DNA of 5,090 nt, taken from positions 1-5,090 of the forward strand of contig CANQAW010000138.1 in NCBI GenBank assembly GCA_947589525.1, read 5' to 3'. The translations under genes were made by a program, and so were the position numbers. Every line of letters begins with the position of its first letter. The first letter of the stretch is position 1. Positions 1 through 5,090 of the stretch are shown here, piece after piece. Below the pieces are notes generated by a model that saw only the letters and a list, made by a program, of their open reading frames with translations, was not told the DNA's origin and made no database searches. Origin of the DNA: Candidatus Gastranaerophilales bacterium (GTDB lineage Bacteria > Cyanobacteriota > Vampirovibrionia > Gastranaerophilales > Gastranaerophilaceae).

Positions 1-45
1 ACAATTATATTTATATCAACAAATTCAACATTTGCAGGAATTTTT

Positions 46-54
46 AAAAAGGAG
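46..54 (+). promoter_or_regulatory. Ribosome binding site of the cupin gene
   Basis: AAAAAGGAG lies nine bases before the ATG at 64. It is the strongest Shine-Dalgarno match of the three intact starts and fixes the cupin start, even though the reading frame continues open upstream to base 1. Confidence 0.8.
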
Positions 55-63
55 AAAAATAAA

Positions 64-486
64 ATGCAAACAATAGAAGAATATCAAAAAACAATAATGT
101 TTCCAATCGGAGATAAAAACGAAGCTTATAAACAATATTTTATCGGTCAAAGCTACATTTCGCCCCTGTCAACAAATCAAGTTAAAATGTATAACGTAAC
201 TTTTGAACCAAAATGCAGAAATAACTGGCATATCCATAAAGCAAGCTCGGGCGGAGGTCAGATTTTAATTGCAATCGGTGGCAGAGGCTATTATCAGGAG
301 TGGGGAAAAGACCCTATTGAGATGAAAACGGGCGATGTTATAAATATCCCCGCAAATGTTAAACATTGGCACGGAAGCGCACCCGACAGCTGGTTTTCTC
401 ATGTAGCCGTTGAAGTGGACGGAGTTGATACCGAAAATGTCTGGCTTGAAGCGGTAGATGATGAGCAATATTCAAAATTAAAATAA
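64..486 (+). CDS. Cupin-domain protein, (R)-mandelonitrile-lyase-like family
   Basis: A 140-residue single-domain cupin, complete and of usual length. Motif 1 is visible as NNWHIH (His56, His58) followed by GGGQILIA (Gln66); motif 2 is GDVINIPANVKHWHG (Gly90, Pro96, His101, His103). The ligand set His-His-Gln-His, with Gln where classical cupins have Glu, matches the Mn-binding cupin hydroxynitrile lyases such as that of Granulicella tundricola as I remember them; the HWHG motif and the DEQY near the C-terminus also resemble that group. Proteins of this family are often annotated as mandelonitrile lyases, but in anaerobic gut bacteria the true substrate is unknown; it is likely a cytosolic metal-dependent enzyme acting on a small carbonyl or phenolic compound. 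The ATG at 64 is preceded by a strong AAAAAGGAG site at 46-54. The frame stays open upstream to the window edge, but with no better start. Relatives often sit near carboxymuconolactone decarboxylase, flavodoxin or sugar acetyltransferase genes, as partly seen here. The family assignment is firm; the reaction is not. Confidence 0.9.
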   Translation: MQTIEEYQKTIMFPIGDKNEAYKQYFIGQSYISPLSTNQVKMYNVTFEPKCRNNWHIHKASSGGGQILIAIGGRGYYQEWGKDPIEMKTGDVINIPANVKHWHGSAPDSWFSHVAVEVDGVDTENVWLEAVDDEQYSKLK

Positions 487-551
487 AACTTTAAATGCAT
501 GTTAAATTTTGTAAATATAAATCGTTAAAAGCTTTCTAAAATTAAAGTTTT
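485..551. repeat. 10-bp inverted repeat flanking the cupin 3' gap
   Basis: AAAACTTTAA at 485-494 and its exact reverse complement TTAAAGTTTT at 542-551 enclose 47 bases. The right arm can also pair locally: AAAA 527-530 and CTTT 532-535 with AAAG 544-547 and TTTT 548-551, with one bulged G. Either fold ends in a short T run and could act as a weak terminator after the cupin gene, but the stems are almost entirely A-T and may be chance in such AT-rich DNA. Confidence 0.3.
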
Positions 552-567
552 CTATGGTCTGCCCGAT

Positions 568-581
568 ATTTAATATTAAAT
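568..581. promoter_or_regulatory. 14-bp perfect palindrome upstream of the large gene, possible operator
   Basis: ATTTAATATTAAAT is a perfect 14-bp palindrome ending 13 bases before the ATG at 595. The position would suit an operator or the 5' leader of the large gene. It consists only of A and T, so chance is a serious alternative, and I see no convincing -35/-10 pair next to it. Confidence 0.25.
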
Positions 582-585
582 TCAC

Positions 586-589
586 AAGG
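586..589 (+). promoter_or_regulatory. Weak ribosome binding site of the large gene
   Basis: AAGG sits five bases before the ATG at 595. It is a poor Shine-Dalgarno compared with that of the cupin, suggesting modest translation. The start is still well supported: the next in-frame ATG is codon 158, inside the repeat array. Confidence 0.45.
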
Positions 590-594
590 CAGTT

Positions 595-3500
595 ATGGAA
601 ATTAACAAGGACAGCTATTTTAAAGTTATAAAAAATACGGCTTCAAGTAATTTTAAAAAGAAAAAAACAAATCAAAAACAAGAACAAAAACATTCGCAGG
701 CAAGTTCTTTAGATGCTTTGGGTTCTTACGGCAAAGCGCAGTTAAATATAAACTTTTGCGGAGATTTGCAATCCAAAAAAGAAACCGTATTAAAACTGAT
801 TAATGAAGCTTGTGAAAGATATAAAAACGAGCTAAATTGCCCCGAAGACAGAAAAGAAGAATTTTTATCGGAAATTTCGGTATTCATTGACGAATTTTGC
901 GAAGATTGCGACCACGGCTATTTGAATGATAACTATTTTAAGCAAATAACAGACAGTTATATTTTTAACGGATATAAAAAAGATAACGTACAACTTTTAG
1001 AAAAATTAATTAATCTTAAAGATGACAACGGAAAATATATATTTGACGGATATAGTCTTTTTTCAATGTTAAATAACAAAGAATTATCGCCCGAAGCTGA
1101 AAAAGTATTTTTTGAATTATTAAATTTAAAAACTGAAGATAATAAATTTAGGTGCAATTCAACCGATTTATGTTTCATATATCCAAAATTAAATTCCCAA
1201 AACATAGAATTTATTGATTATTTGCTTGATTTAAAAGACAAAGAAGGAAAATACAGATTAAGCGGTTTTGATTGCGGCGAGATATTAAAAGCAATTACCC
1301 GTGATAATAAAGATGTTTTTGAAACTTTAGTTGAAGCAAAAGACGAAAGAGGAAATTATAGATTTAACGGTTTAAATTGCGGCGAGACATTAAAAGCAAT
1401 TACTCCCGATAATAAAGATAGTCTTGAAGCTTTGCTTGAAGCAAAAGATGAACAAGGAAAATACAGATTAGATAAAAAAACTATTGTCCGAATTTTAGAA
1501 GCTGTTACCTTTGATAATAAAGATAGTCTTGAAACTTTGCTTGAAGCAAAAGACGAACAAGGAAATTGCAGATTAGATAAAAAAACTATTGTCCGAATTT
1601 TAGAAGCTGTTACCTTTGATAATAAAGATATTTTTAAAACTTTAGTTGAAGCAAAAGACGAAATAGGTTTTTATAGGTTTAACAAACATAATATTGCCGA
1701 TATTTTAGAAACTGTTACTTCTGATAATATAGATATATACGAAACTTTGCTTGAAGCAAAAGATGAAAGAGGCAATTACAGATTTAAAATGAGCGGTTTT
1801 GTACGTACTTTAAAAGCCGTTACCCCTGATAATAAAGATGTTCTTAAAACTTTGCTTGAAGCACAAGACGAAAAAGGAAATTGCAGATTTAAGGATTACG
1901 ATTATGCCAATATTTTAGAAGCTATTACTTGCGATAATAAAGATGTTTTTAAAACTATGCTTGAAGCAAAAGATAAAAAAGGAAATTACATATTTACTGC
2001 CAACTATATTAATATTATCTTGAAAAAGGTTAATAAATCCAACTCCTCATTGGTTTATTCCGTAATCGAACATATAAAAGACGGCGAAGCAACACCCGAA
2101 TATTTAAAAGCAATTTTAACGGATAAATCAAATATAACTTTAAAAGATATAAAATCGCTTGAACACAAAATAGGTGCTGAAGCAGTAAGAGAATTATCAG
2201 CCGATGAAATATCTTTAATGCACGAATTTAGAGATTTAATCAATATACAAAATATTAACGAAATACCTGCCTTGAAGAAAAAAGAAATTTTAAGAAAGCT
2301 TGTTCAAAATAACGCAGGTTTGTTTTATATTGGCAGATTAAAACTTTATCTTCCCCTTATTCCCCTAAATCAAGAAGAATACTGTTCGCTTTTACCCGCT
2401 TTAGTTAAATCAATAGGTATTGAAACAAATATCTTAAACGATAGCGAAATTAAAAATGCGCAAAAAAATATCAGCTCTCTTTCAAATTCTCTTGCTTTAC
2501 TATCGGATGAAGAATTTAATAATTTATCGATATCTCAGCAATATTCAACCGATGAATTTATTATAGATGTATTTAATATAGTAAAAGATATAAAACCCGA
2601 AGAACGACAAAAAGTTTATGATTATTTTGGTTTTGAACTTCATCATAATAAAAACGCAATTCAGGTCGACAGCAATAAAAGACACTGTTTTTCAATAACG
2701 GGTTATCCGATAAATTTAAATAACGGAAAAAAACTTGCGCAAATTGATAACCCTGATACAAAACGCATAGTTGAAACGCTTCGTCCTTATGTAATTAAAT
2801 ATAGTAAAGATAATAAAATTAACTGTAATAACAAGGAAATTGAAGAAATTCTAAATCAAATTATTTCAGTTTTCCCCGAATTAAGAACTCAAATAGGTAA
2901 AATTCAGCACAATATTCAAGATTTTGATTTATTTAAACACAGTTTAAAAGTTGTTCAAAAAATCTCTCAAAATCCGAATTTTTCAAATTTGAATGCTTCG
3001 GATAAGAAAATAATGCTTCTTTGCGGACTTTTCCACGACCTTACAAAGGTTCAAGGACAAATAGATAAAACTCACCCTAATGAAAGCGCGTTTGACAGTT
3101 TTTATATATTGAAAAAATTAAAATTAACAAAAGAAGAAGAAATAAAACTGTATTCACTAATAAAAAACCACGAGTGGCTTGCCTATGTTAACAATAAAGA
3201 GGCTGATGATATCGAAAAAAGAATGAAATCAGTCGCATTTGATATGCAGTACGATAATTTATTTGACATGGCTAAAATATTTACACTCGCTGATTTAAAA
3301 GCTGTTAAAGCCGATAATTCTTTTTATGAAAGATTTATTGATGATTTTAACTTTAAAACAAAAGAAATTGAAAAACTGACATACGAACTTAAAAAAACTC
3401 AACCTTTATTACCCGTTACCAAAATTCCGAAAGCTTCCGTTATTGAAAAAGCAATAACTAAAGTTAACCCTGACGGTTCAACAAATTTAAAAGGAATATA

Positions 3501-4278
3501 TAAAGATAAATCGGGACTTGTTGTTATAAAATATAACGAAGTTGAAAACGAAACTTGGGATAAAATCGGTTTTCCCAAAGGTTCTTTTTCAAGAGGAATA
3601 ACATCCCAATCATACAGCACAAAACACGGCAGAAAATTAAACAGCGCAGATGTTGATACAGGAAATATCAAATTTTTTGCACATGGTTTAGATTATTCAA
3701 ATCAACTTTATAAATTTAGCCGTTTTGCTCTGCCTGATTCAGATGCTTTATTATCCGTAAGTTATGCTGAAAGACCCGAAAGCAAATATCGTTTCTTTAG
3801 AACTCAAGGAGTTTTATTAAACGCTGATGCAAAATATATCTACGGTGGCGGAGAAACGGATTCAGGTTCAGGATGCGGTAAAAATATAGATAATTTTAAA
3901 GAAAACTATGTTTTTGGAGGCGAAAGAGAAGAAGACAGAGAATATATCTCAAATTTAATAAAAACAACTCTTAATTTAGATGATGAAGAATATATTGAAT
4001 TTGTCAGAAAAAATGCAAATAAATCTTTCGGCGAAATTGAACCGAAAGAAACCGAAAAAGCGCTTATAAAAGCTTTTGCCACAATTAATTCAAATGTAAG
4101 AAAAGGCGAGAGAGAATATAATGAAATGTATATCTCAAACCCTGAAGTAATGGCTGTGTTTGCGTATGATGAAAATGATAATGTCGGAAATATATCCAAA
4201 TTTATTTCCAAACAAGAGAATTTTTTAAAGCAATACGCCCTTGATAACGATATGCCTTTTATTGTTTTTGGAGATTAA
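595..4278 (+). CDS. Large multidomain protein: ankyrin-like repeats, HD phosphohydrolase-type domain, novel C-terminal module
   Basis: This 1227-residue protein has no signal peptide or membrane segment, so it is probably cytosolic unless exported by a specialised system. Residues 1-60 are polar and basic (KKKK at 21-24, Gln/Lys-rich to about 35) and contain a short motif, LDALGSYGKAQLNINFCGD. Residues 130-481 hold about ten ankyrin-like units of 35 residues, eight of them regular (202-481). Residues 482-758 are helical and unassigned, with a conserved-looking patch (YDYFGFELHH near 675, SITGYPINLNNGKK near 700). Residues 759-910 form an HD domain: FPEL..IGKIQHN, His782, His814-Asp815, His827, His859 and Asp900 in TLADLKAVK, very like the HD region of GlnD and CCA-adding enzymes. 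Residues 955-1227 form an unrecognised module with GGGETDSGSGCGKN near 1084-1097 and EYNEMYISNPEVMAVFAYD near 1174-1192. No nucleotidyltransferase or ACT domain is present, so it is not GlnD or a CCA enzyme. It may hydrolyse a nucleotide or RNA end with specificity set by the repeats; that is inference. The domain reading is fairly secure, the biological role unknown. Confidence 0.85.
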   Translation: MEINKDSYFKVIKNTASSNFKKKKTNQKQEQKHSQASSLDALGSYGKAQLNINFCGDLQSKKETVLKLINEACERYKNELNCPEDRKEEFLSEISVFIDEFCEDCDHGYLNDNYFKQITDSYIFNGYKKDNVQLLEKLINLKDDNGKYIFDGYSLFSMLNNKELSPEAEKVFFELLNLKTEDNKFRCNSTDLCFIYPKLNSQNIEFIDYLLDLKDKEGKYRLSGFDCGEILKAITRDNKDVFETLVEAKDERGNYRFNGLNCGETLKAITPDNKDSLEALLEAKDEQGKYRLDKKTIVRILEAVTFDNKDSLETLLEAKDEQGNCRLDKKTIVRILEAVTFDNKDIFKTLVEAKDEIGFYRFNKHNIADILETVTSDNIDIYETLLEAKDERGNYRFKMSGFVRTLKAVTPDNKDVLKTLLEAQDEKGNCRFKDYDYANILEAITCDNKDVFKTMLEAKDKKGNYIFTANYINIILKKVNKSNSSLVYSVIEHIKDGEATPEYLKAILTDKSNITLKDIKSLEHKIGAEAVRELSADEISLMHEFRDLINIQNINEIPALKKKEILRKLVQNNAGLFYIGRLKLYLPLIPLNQEEYCSLLPALVKSIGIETNILNDSEIKNAQKNISSLSNSLALLSDEEFNNLSISQQYSTDEFIIDVFNIVKDIKPEERQKVYDYFGFELHHNKNAIQVDSNKRHCFSITGYPINLNNGKKLAQIDNPDTKRIVETLRPYVIKYSKDNKINCNNKEIEEILNQIISVFPELRTQIGKIQHNIQDFDLFKHSLKVVQKISQNPNFSNLNASDKKIMLLCGLFHDLTKVQGQIDKTHPNESAFDSFYILKKLKLTKEEEIKLYSLIKNHEWLAYVNNKEADDIEKRMKSVAFDMQYDNLFDMAKIFTLADLKAVKADNSFYERFIDDFNFKTKEIEKLTYELKKTQPLLPVTKIPKASVIEKAITKVNPDGSTNLKGIYKDKSGLVVIKYNEVENETWDKIGFPKGSFSRGITSQSYSTKHGRKLNSADVDTGNIKFFAHGLDYSNQLYKFSRFALPDSDALLSVSYAERPESKYRFFRTQGVLLNADAKYIYGGGETDSGSGCGKNIDNFKENYVFGGEREEDREYISNLIKTTLNLDDEEYIEFVRKNANKSFGEIEPKETEKALIKAFATINSNVRKGEREYNEMYISNPEVMAVFAYDENDNVGNISKFISKQENFLKQYALDNDMPFIVFGD
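982..2037 (+). repeat. Tandem 105-bp coding repeats, about ten ankyrin-like units
   Basis: Eight exact-length units of 105 bp (35 codons) run from 1198 to 2037. Two diverged units precede them (982-1092 with 37 codons, and 1093-1197 with 35). The amino-acid pattern is DNKDxxxTLLEAKDExGNYRF, seven variable residues, then ILxAVT. Helix-turn-helix spacing and the LLEAKD..G phrase recall the ankyrin VVKLLLEAGAD..G unit, but with 35 rather than 33 residues and without TPLH, so this is an ankyrin-like solenoid rather than a proven ankyrin array. Units 3 and 4 (1408-1512 and 1513-1617) are nearly identical. Confidence 0.85.
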
Positions 4279-4305
4279 AATTTTTCATAAGTTTACTTTC
4301 CGACT

Positions 4306-4323
4306 TGAAAACTCCGCTTTTCA
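4306..4323. terminator. Weak hairpin between the large gene and the regulator remnant
   Basis: TGAAAA at 4306-4311 pairs with TTTTCA at 4318-4323 around the loop CTCCGC. It lies 28 bases after the stop of the large gene, between two convergent reading frames, where a shared terminator would be expected. The stem is only six base pairs, five of them weak, with no long T run, so support is thin. Nothing else recognisable lies in 4279-4374. Confidence 0.2.
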
Positions 4324-4374
4324 TTTAGCAACAGCTTCAAATACACACAAACAGATATGAATTATCTAAAACGG

Positions 4375-4653
4375 TTAAATATTTACAATAAAATCTTTAA
4401 TAACATTTGCAAGATTTTCTGATGATATGCCGTTTTCTTTTAATAGTTCATCAGGGTCAACTGAATTTCTAACCCATTCCTGACATAATTTCTGACTGCT
4501 GTTTTCAATATATTGCGCAAAACTTGTCATATAGACTGTAAAACGTTTCTCTATACCTCCGTTATATTCTAAAGCGTCATCGTAAAGTTTTTGAAACATA
4601 TAGTCGCTTAGAGCCAAAACAATATCTTCTTTGCGTTTAAAATAGGTATAAAG
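4375..4653 (-). pseudogene. TetR/AcrR-family regulator remnant, 5'-truncated and probably 3'-truncated
   Basis: Read on the minus strand, the frame is open from 4653 down to the stop at 4375-4377. It begins LYTYFKRKEDIVLALSDYM, the classic end of a TetR helix-turn-helix (normally ..SKGTFYTYFKSKEDL..), followed by a helical ligand-domain start containing CQEWVRNSVDPDELL. An in-frame TGA at 4654-4656 lies directly before it, and none of the three upstream frames encodes the missing 35-45 residues of helix-turn-helix; the acetyltransferase gene begins 50 bases away on the other strand. About 93 codons remain, against roughly 185-200 in the family, so the distal half of the ligand domain also seems lost; I found no continuation in the three frames between the stop and 4279. 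A TTG at 4617 could start an 80-residue product, but it would lack DNA binding. The ancestral gene probably controlled the divergent acetyltransferase. Family assignment is good; pseudogene status is likely. Confidence 0.7.
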
Positions 4654-4677
4654 TCAATGAATGTTATTCAATTTTTG

Positions 4678-4683
4678 TATAAA
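4678..4683 (+). promoter_or_regulatory. Possible -10 element for the acetyltransferase gene
   Basis: TATAAA lies 19 bases before the start codon at 4703, within the only gap between the regulator remnant and the acetyltransferase. The position 17 bases further upstream (CAATGA at 4655-4660) is a poor -35. The call is tentative because A/T-rich hexamers are common here. Confidence 0.25.
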
Positions 4684-4690
4684 TTAGAAA

Positions 4691-4698
4691 AGTGAGGT
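4691..4698 (+). promoter_or_regulatory. Ribosome binding site of the acetyltransferase gene
   Basis: AGTGAGGT, with a GAGG core at 4694-4697, ends four bases before the ATG at 4703. It supports this start for a gene that runs off the window. Confidence 0.65.
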
Positions 4699-4702
4699 AA
4701 TT

Positions 4703-5090
4703 ATGGAAGAAATAAGAATTGACGTCAGAAATCAAGCGCCTGAGCGAATTGAAGAAGCAAGAAGAAGTTCTGATTTATGTTTCAGGATAAATCAAACAAA
4801 CCCTACGACCCCCGAATGCAAAGAATTAATTGATGAACTTTTTAATCACACTTTAGGAGAAAATACAGTCATTCATCCTCCGATTTTCACAATCTTAGCC
4901 GATAAAGTTAAAATCGGCAAAAACGTTGTTATATTAAACGGTTTTCAATGTATGTCAGCAGGCGGGTTAACTATTGAAGATAACACAATGATTTCTCTAA
5001 ATTGCACAATAGCAACAAATAACCACGATATGTACGATAGATACATTATCACTTGTAAACCCGTTCATATAAAGAAAAATGTCTGGATTG
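4703..5090 (+). CDS. Sugar O-acetyltransferase, LacA/Maa type, partial (3' end outside window)
   Basis: The frame opens at ATG 4703 and runs without a stop to the window edge: 129 complete codons of a family that usually has about 185-200 residues. The first 60 residues match the Maa-type helical cap (RRSSDLCFRINQTNP, then CKELIDELFNHTLGENTVIHPP). A left-handed parallel beta-helix follows, with hexapeptide-like repeats (VKIGKNVVILNG, LTIEDNTMISLNCTIAT). The catalytic histidine is His108 in TNNHDMYDRY, corresponding to the LacA active-site His. The last visible residues, KPVHIKKNVWI, lead into the expected WIG acetyl-CoA-binding coil. It should be a cytosolic trimeric enzyme moving acetyl from acetyl-CoA to a sugar or similar hydroxyl; the acceptor cannot be told. 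It is divergent from the TetR remnant, which probably once regulated it, and it shares the higher G+C style of the cupin rather than that of the large gene. Confidence 0.9.
   Translation, partial: MEEIRIDVRNQAPERIEEARRSSDLCFRINQTNPTTPECKELIDELFNHTLGENTVIHPPIFTILADKVKIGKNVVILNGFQCMSAGGLTIEDNTMISLNCTIATNNHDMYDRYIITCKPVHIKKNVWI

Noticed and set aside
1..76. End of an upstream gene overlapping the cupin start: frame 2 is open from the window edge to TAG at 74-76, and frame 3 ends at TAA 45-47.
   Set aside because: Only 14-24 codons are visible, both readings are plausible low-complexity peptides, and neither resembles a family I know. The window edge prevents a decision.
898..915. CEDCDH at residues 102-107 as a zinc-binding knuckle.
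   Set aside because: There is only one Cys pair with a nearby His and no second pair at suitable spacing.
1198..2037. CRISPR array suggested by regular repetition.
   Set aside because: The 105-bp period is an exact multiple of three within an open frame, with coding conservation and no repeat-spacer alternation.
2869..3324. Calling the large gene glnD, cca or a RelA/SpoT enzyme from its HD domain.
   Set aside because: No nucleotidyltransferase motif (GGxxR or GSxxxG with DxD), ACT or TGS domain can be seen, and the rest of the architecture differs.
3553..3612. GFPKGSFSRG near residue 992 resembles the lead-in to a Nudix box.
   Set aside because: No GX5EX7REUXEEXGU pattern follows; the next residues are ITSQSYSTKHGRKL. 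A Nudix call is not supported.
4102..4176. EYNEMYISNPEV read as the catalytic Glu motif of an ADP-ribosyltransferase.
   Set aside because: I could not identify the matching upstream Arg and STS or His and Tyr motifs in order, so the resemblance is too slight.
3399..4211. Minus-strand open frames of 90 and 101 codons inside the large gene.
   Set aside because: They are antisense shadows of a well-supported coding frame, with Ser/Phe/Leu-rich composition, no ribosome sites and no family resemblance.

Overview
The window is low-GC bacterial DNA with the standard code. Sampled 60-base lines, counted by hand, range from about 27-33% G+C in the large central gene to about 38-52% in the first gene. 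Codon style, the AGGAG-type ribosome sites and the architecture of the central protein suggest a gut-type low-GC bacterium. My best guess is the Gastranaerophilales (Melainabacteria) lineage, based on an unverified memory of similar large proteins; Firmicutes remain possible.

Layout: (1) 64-486 (+) encodes a small cupin of the type usually annotated as (R)-mandelonitrile-lyase-like. (2) 487-594 is an AT-rich gap with inverted repeats but no convincing promoter. (3) 595-4278 (+) encodes a 1227-residue multidomain protein: a polar basic N-terminus, about ten 35-residue ankyrin-like repeats, an unassigned helical middle, an HD phosphohydrolase-type domain resembling the C-terminal HD of GlnD and tRNA nucleotidyltransferases, and an unrecognised C-terminal module. 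(4) 4279-4374 is a short gap. (5) 4375-4653 (-) is a TetR/AcrR-type regulator remnant lacking most of its DNA-binding domain and probably its 3' end. (6) 4703 to the window edge (+) is the start of a LacA/Maa-type sugar O-acetyltransferase, cut by the window end.

The cupin, the TetR remnant and the acetyltransferase look like parts of an ordinary accessory metabolic cluster of gut bacteria. The large gene lies between them, is more AT-rich, and may have been inserted there; the broken regulator beside it fits a rearrangement. The most interesting item is the large protein. It combines a repeat array whose variable residues are concentrated in one segment, a recent in-frame duplication of one repeat, an HD domain with all expected metal-ligand positions but no nucleotidyltransferase domain, and an uncharacterised C-terminal module. 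It could be a nucleotide- or RNA-processing effector or a defence-type protein, but the sequence alone does not prove this.
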